Shown piece after piece: positions 54,278-64,000 of a DNA stretch of 64,000 nt. Both the position numbers and the translations under genes were made by a program. This DNA is from Edaphochlamys debaryana. Its lineage: Eukaryota > Chlorophyta > Chlorophyceae > Chlamydomonadales. Where the stretch lies: the NCBI GenBank assembly GCA_016858145.1, contig JAEHOE010000123.1, positions 310,001 through 374,000 on the forward strand, given 5' to 3'. The notes beneath the pieces are model-generated. The model was not told where the DNA came from and did no database searches. It saw nothing but the letters and a program-made list of their open reading frames with translations. Position 1 is the stretch's first letter. The number at the start of each line of letters is the position of its first letter.

Positions 54278-57200
54278 ATGAGCCTCATCTCTTCGCTGAG
54301 TATCAGCTCAGATTCCGTCAAGCACTTGTTCAAAAAAGCAGCAAAGGATCGGCAGGACGCGGGGGAAGACTCGCCAATCGCGGCTGCTCTCGGGAGCGCA
54401 GCGGCCCAGGGGTACTTCACTCGTGAGTCTGACAATGTTGCCGATCGCCCGGCAACCATCCACTGCAATTTCGTGCCTCGCCCTTGGCAGGCCTCGTGCA
54501 TGATGGCACAACAGCGAACCAGGCTGCACCAGGGGCCCGGACATACGAGCTCCAGAACGAGATTAATAAACTCCGACTGGGAACGGTGAGAGTGCGGAGC
54601 CGAGGGTGACAGGTCCCACGCCTACAATTGCGACAGGTTCTGCGAGACCCCTCTTTGCAGGTCGTGGAAGAAGCGGGCACGACGATGGTGACGCCACTCG
54701 TCTACGTGGCGCCCCACCCGCTCAACCCCAACGACGTGACATCGGCGCCGTTGAGGGTTGCCGACCTCACCGACCCCGGTGCCGTGTTCGACGGTGGAGA
54801 CGGGACCCTCGCGTGCGACTTTTTGGGCATCCTCTGTCTGGCAGACGATTTCAAGCACGCCAGCAGCCTGGAACGCGTGCACATGGTGCGGGAGACGGCC
54901 CTGCGGGACCTGCTGATGCCGGTATCGAACAAACCAGAGACCGTGGGCGGCGAGGAGAGTTGGAGGTGCGTCCCCGCTCTGTCTGCATCATCGGAAGCGC
55001 CCGCAAGCGGAGAGAGCGCCTGCAGCATGCCGCCACCCTCCGCCCCGGGGGTGGCCGAGATGGCGCTGCCGGTGCCGGTGGGTGTTGTCAAAGTTGGGCC
55101 TTGCCTAGGGGTGTTTCCTGACACAATGGGCCGTGTGGAAAAGGCTGGGTACTCAAGCGCGAGCCCGCGACATCTCTCAGGAAGGCAGCGTGACTCGTTG
55201 TGCTTACTCGCCTTCCTCGCTTCTCACGCCCCTGCGGTTATCGCACCCCGTTGAACGTTCGCAGATACTGGTCAAGGTCACCGACAACGCGACGGTCTAC
55301 CACACGCCGGTGGCCATCGTCAGCGCCGCCCGGTCCTCGGTCCGCAAGGTCCGGTTCGAGTTCTGGCCGAGCAGCGATGTGAGCTTCCTCGGACTCGCGG
55401 AATTCTGGGACCTGGGTGACGGCCTCTTCAAGATCCGGCCGGTGCGCAAGTGGGTATTCGACGTGATGCGGTCCTCGTGGTTGGTCCAAGAGGGTGGGCC
55501 GGTGTACAACATCAAGGCGTTCGCGACGAAATGGCGGCGAGTCCGGCCGCAGGTCGGCCGGCCGCCTTCCAACCTCGGAGACGCGCTAGACACTGGGGGC
55601 CGGGCGGCTGGGGGGCGCACCTACGCCGCGGGCGGAGCCGAGGGCCCGGCCGCTGGCGCAGGCCGGAACATCGGGTCCGGTGCGGGCGAGGGTGGCGGCA
55701 GCGGTGAGCGGACGAGGAAGCCGTCATCCAAGGTGCGAGGAGTAACGCGGAGAAGTTGGCCGTTTGCACGCTTCCCATAAACTATGGTCGCGGCCGTGCT
55801 CTGTCCAACCGTCGCTTGCCCCTGCATGGCCTTGTGCAGCCCTGCAGGCCGGCATCTAACAAGCGGCGCCGCGGGGAGGGCGGTGGGGACGACGACGACA
55901 GCGACTACAGCGCAGGGAAGGTAGGTTCGCCGACCGATGGTCGTTGGAGAGTCAGCGTCATTGTTCGTCGAGCGGACTTGAGCGTCCGGCTAACGAGCCT
56001 CATCCGACATTGGATCCCTTCCCTCAGGACGGCGGCCCGTCAGCTGGCGGAAAGGGCGCGGGTCGCGGCGTGGTCCACGGCGGAGAGCGGCGGAACGCTG
56101 GGAAGCAGGGCGGCGGCGCAACTCCCGGGGCAGGTGGAGGCAGGCCATCGCGCGCCAAGGGCGGGGCGAGAACCGACGCAGCCCACGACGAGGTGCGCAA
56201 GGCGGGAGCCATACGTCTGGTCTGGATCACACGGCGGCGATTCTACTTATGGTTCGGCCCCTAACAGCAGCGCTGTTTTCTCGCTGCTGATGAAAGCCTT
56301 CGCAATCAATGAAACGCAGGGCGAGAGCCAGGAGGGTGGTCTGACCTCCAGCGCGAGCGCGCCGCGCGCGGCGACGTTGGCCTTGACGTACAAGCGAGGG
56401 AGCAGCATGACCGTCCTGCCGTGGTCCGCCGCGCTGGACGGACCGGCGCCTCTCCAGCTGCCGACGCTCGCGGCCGCGCTGGCCCTGCAGCGGGTGGCTG
56501 CCGTCGTGGCGAACAGCGCCACAGCGGGCTCGTCGTGCGCCGCGATGAACAGCTCCGGCGAGGCCGCAACGTTCTCGGTCCCACCTGACGGCAAAGTCAT
56601 GACGGTGAGCGCCGAGCGGGGGAGCATCTGGGAGCGGGAGCCCAGGTCCGTTCCCGTCATGACGGCAGCGCAGCTGGAGTACCTCATCCGCCTTTCGCGC
56701 GGGGCGCGATGGCTAGCCGACGACAGCCCGGGTAGCGTTGCCGTGCGTGGAGCCATCGCGGAGCAAGCCCGGTCGGAGGTGGGCATGCTGTCCGCAGCCT
56801 CGCACCTGATAGAGGGCGGGCTGGTGGCAGCGCACGAGCAATTCCCGGGGCTAGCGTTTTCGGTCGTGGGCGGGCTCCCGACGTACAGACAGAGTCAGAG
56901 AACATCGCGGCCAGCGACGGTAGTGTCGTGCCTGTGCCCGGCATGTGCCACCGACCGGGAGGCAGCAGCGACGTTGTATGCCCTTGACGCTGATGACGGA
57001 ATCCACGCCGCCTATTCCTTCGGCGCGCGACACACTGTCGTGGGCCGGGGGCCGCGCGACTCGTTCGACCTCTTCACGCTGTACCCGCGCCTGGACGCCG
57101 GCCCTTGCGCAGGCGAGGGTGGCGACAGCGTGTTGAGCCGCGCACAATCGGTCGCGGGTTCGGAGGCGCACCGGGCGATGATCTCGTCGTCGGCGCTGGC

Positions 57201-57696
57201 GTGCTCTAAGCTGCTGCCCTGCCGAATAATTGGCGGAGCGCGGGGCGCTGACGAGCCCCGGTGGACCCCGGTGGTGGTCGGCGCGGCGCTGGCGCTTGCA
57301 GAATCCACGGGCATCGCGCAGACGCTGGGGAGTTGCGTGGTAAATGGCCGGAGCGTCTTTGGGGAGCAGGACCGCCACGGCTTTCCCCTCGCCGCCCAGC
57401 TCACCCTCAGCGCGATGGGCTACAAGACGCCGCCGTCCTGGGCGAGTGCGCCGCTGCCGCTTGTAGCGGCGTTAGAGGCTCTGGATTTGTGGTGCGACGA
57501 CGAGGCGCTGACAAGCGAGCCCTCCAGCAGCGGCCTGAGTGCCAGTGGCGACGAGGACAGCGGCGACAGTGACTTCATATCGGAGGAGGAAGGAGAGGAC
57601 GAGAGCAGTATGAGCGGCTCGGAGGCGGAGGAGACGGAATCAGTTAGCGGGGATTCGAGTGAGTGGCGCACGGGAACGGAGGAGGACGAGGACTGA
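54278..57696 (+). CDS. Gene C: large unknown protein of the A-D family (about 915 residues)
   Basis: Seven exons: 54278-54422, 54491-54585, 54661-55077, 55265-55732, 55840-55920, 56028-56192 and 56320-57696. Intron phases are 1,0,0,0,0,0, the same opening pattern as B and D. The N-terminus MSLISSLSISSDSVKHLFKK is helical. Exon 2 ends LRLGT, like B. Exon 4 has the beta-rich segment seen in B and D. Exons 4-6 then form a Gly/Arg/Lys-rich linker with a basic KRRR cluster (possible nuclear signal). The last exon is a helical domain with CLCPACA and a strongly acidic Ser/Glu/Asp tail ending EEDED. The composition (basic cluster, acidic tail) suggests a nuclear protein; function unknown. Confidence 0.72.
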
Positions 57697-57892
57697 TGTC
57701 GTGAGCGACTGAGCCTCGCGGGAGAGGGGAGCGTATGTTGGTGTTGTTCTGAACACACTGGAGCCGCAGGGTAGCAAGTTGACGGCGAAACTGGAGAGTT
57801 TGGGACTAGTGCGTCGATATGGGATGGGCTAAGGCTTGCGTGACTTAAGGGAGGGCCCTCCAAGCGATCCGTCCGTACAACATTGTTCAGCC

Positions 57893-57897
57893 TGTAA
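57893..57897 (+). terminator. TGTAA polyadenylation-type signal after gene C
   Basis: TGTAA about 197 bp downstream of the gene C stop and about 100 bp before the gene D start. Confidence 0.5.
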
Positions 57898-57995
57898 AGG
57901 ACTACTGCAGTGCTTCCTTCATTCGCTCCCCTCTACCGACTGTTCAGACGACCGATTTCGTTAGCTCCCGACCATTGAGGCCACGAGCAGACAGC

Positions 57996-59483
57996 ATGGT
58001 GCTGCAAATCCGCGTCTGGCCCGACATCCGAGGCGCCTTGCAACAGGTGCATCGTGCCATTCAACGGGGGCTTAAAAACATGTTGAGCGGGGGAAACCCC
58101 ACCGCAGACCAGCTCGCTGAGCTGAGCATCTACAGTGAGTCCCTGTGGCGTTGGCATTTTCCAGCCCTGCAGAACTGCATGTACCAATGCTCACGCGCCA
58201 AGTCTTGTCGCGCGCAGAAGCCGTGGAGATTGTGGACACCGGAAAGCTGCACCACAGCATGGACGCTGGCCGCTGTGGGTCCTTCAAGCAGGTAAACGCT
58301 CGCAGAATAGGAAGCTTTTGGACGGCGGCGATAAGGGGCCCCAGAGTTCAACGCAATGCCCTACTAGGTGGACAACATGCTCAAGTCCACGAGTAAACTG
58401 CTGGCGCGTCCGGAGGTGATCGTGGGAAACGCCCTCACTGTCACTACCCAGAGGGGCGGCTTCATGCCCATCTCCGGGGACCCGCCCGTGGGGGACGTCG
58501 TGTGTGACACACGAGCCACGACCAGCCTCGCTGCCTGTGTGATCACACTGGAGTGCAAGCCCCTGGAGATGCGCAACATGACCCCCGAGTGCACTCTTGT
58601 CCTGTCCAAGCGGAAGGACCCGCCTTCCGCCGAGATTCTGTACTGCATGCCGGTGAGACTAATTCTTCTCAACACTGTGCCGCCGGGTGCGTGGTCCACA
58701 TCCACATTGCAATGACGGTTCCACGTTTGCTATCACTTTGCCACGCAGCAGACTATCTACCTGGACGGGCGAGCGTACTTGCCCGGGTTGGTGCTTTCAT
58801 ATGACGAGGCTTTCACGACCTCCTTCGGGGCGACCGTCGAGGCCATCCCGCTCGAGACGGTTGATCTCCTGGGCCTGGTGATGGTTGATCAAAGCAACCC
58901 TCTAGCGATCAGTGTCGGGGAGCTCACCGCCTGCGAGCTGTACCATCTCGCGATGGTAGCTCGGGACGCGGGGGTCATGGCGGACCCTGACTGGGACAAG
59001 GACTCGCGCTGGTTCGGTGGAGACCCTTCCATCATCCGCTCGGGGGAGGGTGGAGTGTTCCAAACCTTCTACGGCGTGAGGCGCCAGCTCATGGCTGGGC
59101 CCCCTCCGCCTGCCGGGGTTCCGCCGGTCGCATCCGGAGGACCCGCGAGCCGCCCGCGGTCGGCCAACACCGCGCAGCCCGCGCCTGGTGCTGGAATGGA
59201 CGCGATGGGGGCGTTGGGCGCCGGTGGGTCTGGACCCGGGCCGTCAGGAGCCAGAAAGGTGGGCGTCAGCCCAGCAGACGGTGCCGCGACCAAGCGTGCA
59301 GCCGTCAGCGAGCTCGCGCCAGACGGAGGGCGGCGAGCGTCGCGGCAGAGGTGGACGATCGAGGAGTGCTTCGAGCAACACCGACTGCAGGTGGCGGCAA
59401 CGGCAGCGGCAGCACGGGCGGGGGCCACTTACGATGAGGATGATGTCATTCACCTCACCCAATCCACGCAATCCACACAGTGA
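57996..59483 (+). CDS. Gene D: unknown protein of the A-D family (about 410 residues)
   Basis: Four exons: 57996-58134, 58218-58291, 58368-58652 and 58749-59483, intron phases 1,0,0. The start is MVLQIRVWPDIRGALQQVHR, a helical N-terminus. Exon 3 opens VDNMLKSTSKLL. Exon 4 opens QTIYLDGRAYLPGLVLSYDE and continues with PLETVDLLGLVMV and LTACELYHLAMVA, which align to gene B. The C-terminal third is a Pro/Ala/Gly-rich linker, then RRASRQRWTIEECFEQHRLQ and a Thr/Gln/Ser-rich end. It is the shortest and cleanest member, useful as the family reference. No known domain. Confidence 0.75.
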
Positions 59484-60095
59484 TGGGTGGGGGATCGTGC
59501 CACCACCCCTGCAGCGCATGTAGGCGACACGTCTGGGGACGAGGAGTGGACCGTGAAGCAGAGACGTGAGAGGGCAGTGGCGAAGTGATCGTAGGCGTGT
59601 TGTTTGTGTGGGTTGCAACTCGGACTCATGCAGATTGGTTAGGCAAGGAAATCGCGACCGAGGCTGGGGCTCAGCATTCATTTCGGTAGGGGACGGACTT
59701 GACGTCGAGGCAGGACCAGCGAGTCTTGACGCTGAGGCCTTTGGTAGCGATGCGGCCTCGAGGTCTGAGGCTGGCCGACTGTTGGGTCGTCGCTTCGAAA
59801 CAACCGAAGCCGGAGGCTATGAGCCACGCATGCCCAGCATCCTGGGTTAGGCGTTCTACCTTCAGCGAACGCCCAAGCATCTGTAAGCTGCGGCCCTGGC
59901 ACCGCTGCCGTCGCCACGCCAGTTGAGGTCGGTTGAAGTCGCCTGGGCCGTACCGCCAGCTGGGACGAATCCCGGGCCGCTTCTATGTTGCAGGCCGCTG
60001 CGCAATTCTCACATACATCCACGCTCTACATACAACCGCGGTGGATAGCACACGGGCAGCGACCGGTGGCAAGGGCGAGCCTGCATTCCCTCGAA
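59484..60095. other. Spacer between genes D and F
   Basis: No clear exon. An acceptor-like TTGCAG at 59989-59994 precedes an open stretch that joins the gene F frame, so gene F may have an upstream exon. Confidence 0.4.
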
Positions 60096-61970
60096 ATGGC
60101 CGCCGCTAACTCTTACCTCGGGCGACACGACGTGCCGACATTTACTGACGCTCTGGGCGTCGTGCTGAAACGGGGAATGCTATTCTCGAGCCTTAAAAAA
60201 CTGAGGCTAGTAAGCAGCGAGGTTCGCGGATGCGTCGACCTCAACACCGAGTCGGTGTTCCTCAAGTCCCGCACTGGGCTCAACAATGCCCGGACCGACA
60301 TAGCACCTGGAAAGGGCGGTGGACATCAAGTCGGCCGCCTCCTCGCCGCCCTGGAACGACTGAGGTGTATCACCCTGCACGCGGCCGACCCCGCGGACGA
60401 CCCCACGCAACTCCGCGACATCTTGCGGTACATCCGTGAGTCAACCACGAGAGGGGCGGAAGTCTCGCACGTACGGATTGTGGGCTCGTCAATGCACTAC
60501 GACGCCCACCCCATCGCGCCGCAAGACCTCGCCGCGGTGGCCGAGACGTTCCCAAACGTGACCGCCTTCACGCTGGAGACCGACCTCCGGAAAGGGGTGG
60601 ACGGACCGGACTACAGCGTCCTGCACGATGCCCTCGTGCTCTGGAGTGCGCGGCTGAACAGCCTGACGCTTCCCAGCATGGACAGCCTGCAGGCCCTCAC
60701 AGGCTGCAGCCTGCCCTGCGTGACCACGCTCGTCGTCGGCTCTCGAGACCGCAAGTGCTGTCCCAGGCTCGTGGAGAACCTCCATACCGCTCTCCCCTGC
60801 TTCCCGGCACTGCGAACTCTGGAGGTCAACGGCCGCGACACGTTCATCTACGCCCCCGACCCAGCGAGCGTCGCGGGTCTGGCGGCGAGCTTGTGTGTGC
60901 ACGCGCCGGCTGCTGCCCCGCAGCTGACACGGCTTCAAATCGGCGACGACGACGTGGAGGTGGTCTGGAGCCTGCCTGACCAGACGCAGCTGGAAGGGCG
61001 ACGCCTCACAAGCGTTCACACGATGCTGGTGCACCTGGACCACACCGACCAACACCTGTGGTGCGCCCTTGCGTCGCTGGTGGAGGCCTCCGCTCAAGCT
61101 CACCCGGCGTCGCTAGCGCCCACGTTCCGCATCAGCCACGCGCACGTTAGCGGAACGGACATTCGGCAGGGGCTCGTCGATGTCGCAAGAGTCCTGACGC
61201 TCTGCCGGTACGTGGGGACGCAGAACATCACGGTGCACCGACCTCGCCGCGACCACGTCGTCGACATGATGGGCGTCCTGGGAGTGCCCACCACCCTCAC
61301 GTGGTTTCCGTACGCGGGGTACCACCGGTACCACCACGATCTGGAGGCGATGAAGTCATCGGCATGGGCCACACGTTCGCCTGCGGCCGCTGAGGCAGCA
61401 TACGAGCGTGTGTGCCGCGCCGCCCGAGCGAGACTCAGGGACACCCGCCACGGGGCCTTCACGGTGGCGGACGCCCGCACCATCATCATAGTCAGCACGA
61501 CCTCCTTTGCCCTCCATCTTCGCGACGCCATTTCCACGCTCGACCTCTACGGCATCAAGCACACCACCGTGGAGTGGGCGGCCGAGCTCTTTGCCCACGC
61601 GCTCGTCACCAACGCGCCGGCCGATGGGGACGGCCTGCGCGTGTATGTCATGCAGTGTGGGACGCGCGTGGCGGCAGGTCTGCTGCTGCAGGAGTTTTAC
61701 CACCAAGACGGTGACCGCAGTAGCGGGAACCGCTTCCTGGCAAGCGACCAGGAGTGGAACGTCATCGTGGAAGAGGTGGGGCCCTACGCATCAACCATGC
61801 TCGACTGGAACACTCGTTCCTCTAGGACTTGCAGGCCCCGACGCTACATAACGGCTACCGTGCGTTACATGCAGGCACTCAAGGAGGCAGGCCCCGGCTG
61901 CAGCGGGAACGACTTCCTCTTCATCATCGAGCGCACTCAGCGCATGTACAGCTTGCACCCCGACGTTTGA
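60096..61970 (+). CDS. Gene F: F-box/LRR-like protein (about 624 residues)
   Basis: A single long exon from the ATG of MAAANSYLGRHDVPTFTD. The frame stays open upstream to 59985, and a splice acceptor at about 59994 could extend it. The N-terminus has LFSSLKKLRLVSSEVRGCVD, like the F-box-type start of many algal LRR proteins (xLRLVSxxxRxxVD). It is followed by irregular leucine-rich segments: LLAALERLRCITLHA, FPNVTAFTLETDL, LNSLTLPSMDSL, CVTTLVVGS and FPALRTLEVNG. The C-terminal 200 residues are a separate unknown domain. A likely role as a substrate receptor for a ubiquitin ligase is inference only. Its last 170 bp of coding sequence and its 3' flank are duplicated downstream. Confidence 0.72.
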   Translation: MAAANSYLGRHDVPTFTDALGVVLKRGMLFSSLKKLRLVSSEVRGCVDLNTESVFLKSRTGLNNARTDIAPGKGGGHQVGRLLAALERLRCITLHAADPADDPTQLRDILRYIRESTTRGAEVSHVRIVGSSMHYDAHPIAPQDLAAVAETFPNVTAFTLETDLRKGVDGPDYSVLHDALVLWSARLNSLTLPSMDSLQALTGCSLPCVTTLVVGSRDRKCCPRLVENLHTALPCFPALRTLEVNGRDTFIYAPDPASVAGLAASLCVHAPAAAPQLTRLQIGDDDVEVVWSLPDQTQLEGRRLTSVHTMLVHLDHTDQHLWCALASLVEASAQAHPASLAPTFRISHAHVSGTDIRQGLVDVARVLTLCRYVGTQNITVHRPRRDHVVDMMGVLGVPTTLTWFPYAGYHRYHHDLEAMKSSAWATRSPAAAEAAYERVCRAARARLRDTRHGAFTVADARTIIIVSTTSFALHLRDAISTLDLYGIKHTTVEWAAELFAHALVTNAPADGDGLRVYVMQCGTRVAAGLLLQEFYHQDGDRSSGNRFLASDQEWNVIVEEVGPYASTMLDWNTRSSRTCRPRRYITATVRYMQALKEAGPGCSGNDFLFIIERTQRMYSLHPDV

Positions 61971-62175
61971 TAGGGATGGGCGTGGGGCAGTGGGGGTCGA
62001 GGGCCGGAAAAACGGGGTCGGGGGGGCGACGTGTGAATGAGCTCTCGTCAGTAAGCCGTCGCCGCGCTGTAGCTGTTTTGATTGGAGAGGGGGGGGGGAT
62101 GCCCGACGCACACATGCAAATGGCCAGGGGTCGGCATATGATGGAGGCGCGAGCAACGCTGTGTTTTAGAGGCGG
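61801..62175 (+). repeat. Segmental duplication, copy 1 (gene F 3' end)
   Basis: The end of gene F and about 200 bp of 3' flank. It matches 63157-63533 with only a handful of substitutions and a poly-G length change (roughly 98% by eye), so the duplication is recent. Confidence 0.92.
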
Positions 62176-62259
62176 GGCATTGCCTGGGAGGCGGGGGGGA
62201 CCGTAGCTCTGGTCCGTTGCGCCGGAGACAGTGTGAAGGGTGCGTTTGTACGCCGTGTG

Positions 62260-62550
62260 CGCGACCCCCAATTAAAGCAGTCGCTGGGATGGGTCAGGAC
62301 TTGCCTCCCAAGTCGCAACATTGCTTGGGAGCAATCGTATGCACGACCCCAAGGGAGTGGCTGGGAGGGCTTGGGACTTGCTGACATTGCAACGCTGGCT
62401 TGGGAGCCGCCATCATGTGTGTGACCCCCAAGGGAGTCGCTGCTGGGAGCTTGGGACTTGCTGACATCGCGACTCTTGCTTGGGGGCCATCGTGTGCGCA
62501 ACTCCCAACCAAGGGAGTCGCAACGTCATGACACTTGCTTGGGAGCTCGG
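62260..62550 (+). repeat. Minisatellite of about 80-bp units next to the GGGGCC array
   Basis: Three to four imperfect units. Each carries CCCCAAGGGAGT(G/C)GC, GGGACTTGCTGACAT and GCTTGGGAGC, with unit starts near 62347, 62427 and 62508. The array runs directly into the hexamer repeat. Confidence 0.8.
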
Positions 62551-63156
62551 CCGGGGCCGGGGCCGGGGCCGGGGCCGGGGCCGGGGCCGGGGCCGGGGCC
62601 GGGGCCGGGGCCGGGGCCGGGGCCGGGGCCGGGGCCGGGGCCGGGGCCGGGGCCGGGGCCGGGGCCGGGGCCGGGGCCGGGGCCGGGGCCGGGGCCGGGG
62701 CCGGGGCCGGGGCCGGGGCCGGGGCCGGGGCCGGGGCCGGGGCCGGGGCCGGGGCCGGGGCCGGGGCCGGGGCCGGGGCCGGGGCCGGGGCCGGGGCCGG
62801 GGCCGGGGCCGGGGCCGGGGCCGGGGCCGGGGCCGGGGCCGGGGCCGGGGCCGGGGCCGGGGCCGGGGCCGGGGCCGGGGCCGGGGCCGGGGCCGGGGCC
62901 GGGGCCGGGGCCGGGGCCGGGGCCGGGGCCGGGGTCCGGGCCGGGGCCGGGGCCGGGGCCGGGGCCGGGGCCGGGGCCGGGGCCGGGGCCGGGGCCGGGG
63001 CCGGGGCCGGGGCCGGGGCCGGGGCCGGGGCCGGGGCCGGGGCCGGGGCCGGGGCCGGGGCCGGGGCCGGGGCCGGGGCCGGGGCCGGGGCCGGGGCCGG
63101 GGCCGGGGCCGGGGCCGGGGCCGGGGCCGGGGCCGGGGCCGGGGCCGGGGCCGGGG
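62551..63156 (+). repeat. (GGGGCC) hexanucleotide array, 101 units
   Basis: 606 bp of CCGGGG units on the plus strand, with a single variant unit (TCCGGG) at 62935-62940. Runs of four G every six bases on one strand favour G-quadruplex formation. All six frames are open dipeptide repeats (Gly-Pro, Gly-Arg and Gly-Ala on +; Pro-Arg, Pro-Gly and Pro-Ala on -). Confidence 0.97.
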
Positions 63157-63533
63157 CTCGACGGGAACACTCGTTCCTCTAGGACTTGCAGGCCCCGACA
63201 CTACATAACGGCTACCGTGCGTTACGTGCAGGCACTCAAGGAGGCAGGCCCCGGCTGCAGCGGGAACGACTTCCTCTTCATCATCGAGCGCACTCAGCGC
63301 ATGTACAGCTTGCACCCCGACGTTTGATAGGGATGGGCGTGGGGCAGTGGGGGTCGAGGGCCGGAAAAACGGGGTCGGGGGGGCGACGTGTGAATGAGCT
63401 CTCGTCAGTAAGCCGTCGCCGCGATGTAGCTGTTTTGATTGGAGAGGGGGGGGGATGCCCGACGCACACATGCAAATGGCCAGGGGTCGGCATATGATGG
63501 AGGCGCGAGCAACGCTGTGTTTTAGAGGCGCTG
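63157..63533 (+). repeat. Segmental duplication, copy 2 (truncated gene F end)
   Basis: A copy of 61801-62175, beginning right after the hexamer array. It encodes only the last 55 or so residues of gene F (ending MYSLHPDV and stop), in frame with the Gly-Pro reading of the array. It is a promoterless fragment, most likely non-functional. Confidence 0.92.
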
Positions 63534-63790
63534 TGACGAAGGGGGCGCCGGGGGCGGGGGGAAAGAGCCGGGGGTAGAGGCCACGGGGGAGGCTCATTGC
63601 GCCCTCCCGCGATGCGCACGGCGCGATTGGGCGACCACCACACCGTGGGAAGAAACTTTCACAATTCCACGAGATGTAACAGACCGGCTCGGACGCTGAC
63701 TTCCGCTGCACAACATATTCAGAACAACGCTTGAGGGTGAAATTGCCATTGACGCTACGGCCCGCTCCGCGCACTGACGTAGCAGCTGCA

Positions 63791-64000
63791 ATGGAGCTCG
63801 CGGAAGCCATGGAGCCTTCCTTCCGTACGCCTGAAGAGTCAACCAAACTGCTGCAGACTATCTTGCGTTGGCAGCTGAAGAAGGGCGCGGCTCGCTTCGA
63901 CCCATGCGACAAGCACGCGATCCGGCTGGCGTGCAAGAGCTTCAGGAGCATCTTCGACGCGGAGACGGACGAGCTTTGCCTGAGGATTGACCTCATGCCG
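63791..64000 (+). CDS. Gene G: F-box-like protein, 5' part only, runs off window
   Basis: An open plus-strand frame from the ATG of MELAEAMEPSFRTPEES to the window end; the frame is also open upstream. It contains KHAIRLACKSFRSIFDAETD followed by ELCLRID, the same pattern as the N-terminus of gene F (LRLVSSEVRGCVDLNTE...L). It is likely a neighbour of the same F-box/LRR-like family. The rest lies outside the window. Confidence 0.55.
   Translation, partial: MELAEAMEPSFRTPEESTKLLQTILRWQLKKGAARFDPCDKHAIRLACKSFRSIFDAETDELCLRIDLMP

Noticed and set aside
55756..57696. A single 646-residue exon starting at 55756
   Set aside because: Its first 180 or so residues are intron and wrong-frame sequence. 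A spliced model entering at 56320 matches the phase of gene C.
48257..61970. Endogenous giant virus or Polinton-like insertion
   Set aside because: The genes carry many spliceosomal introns with host-like sites, and no polymerase, capsid, ATPase or integrase motif was seen.
62413..63996. 527-residue minus-strand frame across the GGGGCC array
   Set aside because: It consists mostly of Pro-Arg repeat and antisense of gene F/G sequence.

Overview
The window is nuclear DNA of a eukaryote, most likely a chlorophycean (volvocalean, Chlamydomonas-like) green alga. The evidence is very GC-rich DNA, genes with many short spliceosomal introns (GTGAG/GTGCG donors, GCAG acceptors), TGTAA polyadenylation-type signals, secreted proteases with proline-rich hinges, an SRCR domain, and dense microsatellites and minisatellites. 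No prokaryotic features were seen. The species is not determinable from the window alone.

Left part (1-31,666): three paralogous genes for secreted or surface metzincin proteases of the pappalysin-like (M43-type) group. Gene 1 (minus, cut by the window start) and gene 2 (plus) are head to head; gene 2 and gene 3 (minus) are tail to tail. I traced 14, 23 and 29 exons, and every splice phase is consistent. All have a signal peptide, a conserved N-terminal region, the zinc motif HExxHxxGxxH split by an intron, and a Met-turn. Genes 2 and 3 continue through cysteine-rich modules, a proline-rich hinge and a repeated C-terminal module. Gene 2 ends in a short hydrophobic tail (GPI-signal or anchor-like). 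Gene 3 adds an SRCR domain, a transmembrane helix and a long Ala/Gly/Pro-rich tail. The gap between genes 2 and 3 holds a large foldback element and a non-autonomous hAT-like transposon with an 8-bp target-site duplication.

Middle (31,667-47,400): mostly repeat-rich DNA without convincing genes. It holds a 49-bp minisatellite of about 21 copies, an inverted repeat of GGGTC-type units, an intact two-ORF non-LTR retrotransposon (LINE; ORF1 stop directly abutting the ORF2 start) on the minus strand, and a degenerate repeat of about 170 bp.

Right part (48,257-64,000): the least explained region. It holds a tandem set of four divergent multi-exon genes (A-D) on the plus strand. B, C and D share exon order, intron phases (1,0,0...) and short motifs; A has an in-frame TAG. 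A seven-exon minus-strand gene (M) sits between B and C and runs antisense into the end of B. An F-box/LRR-like gene (F) follows; its last exon end is duplicated about 1.36 kb downstream. Between the two copies lie a minisatellite and a (GGGGCC) array of 101 units. A second F-box-like gene (G) runs off the window end. None of the A-D or M proteins matches a family I recognise; they are the best candidates for something undescribed.
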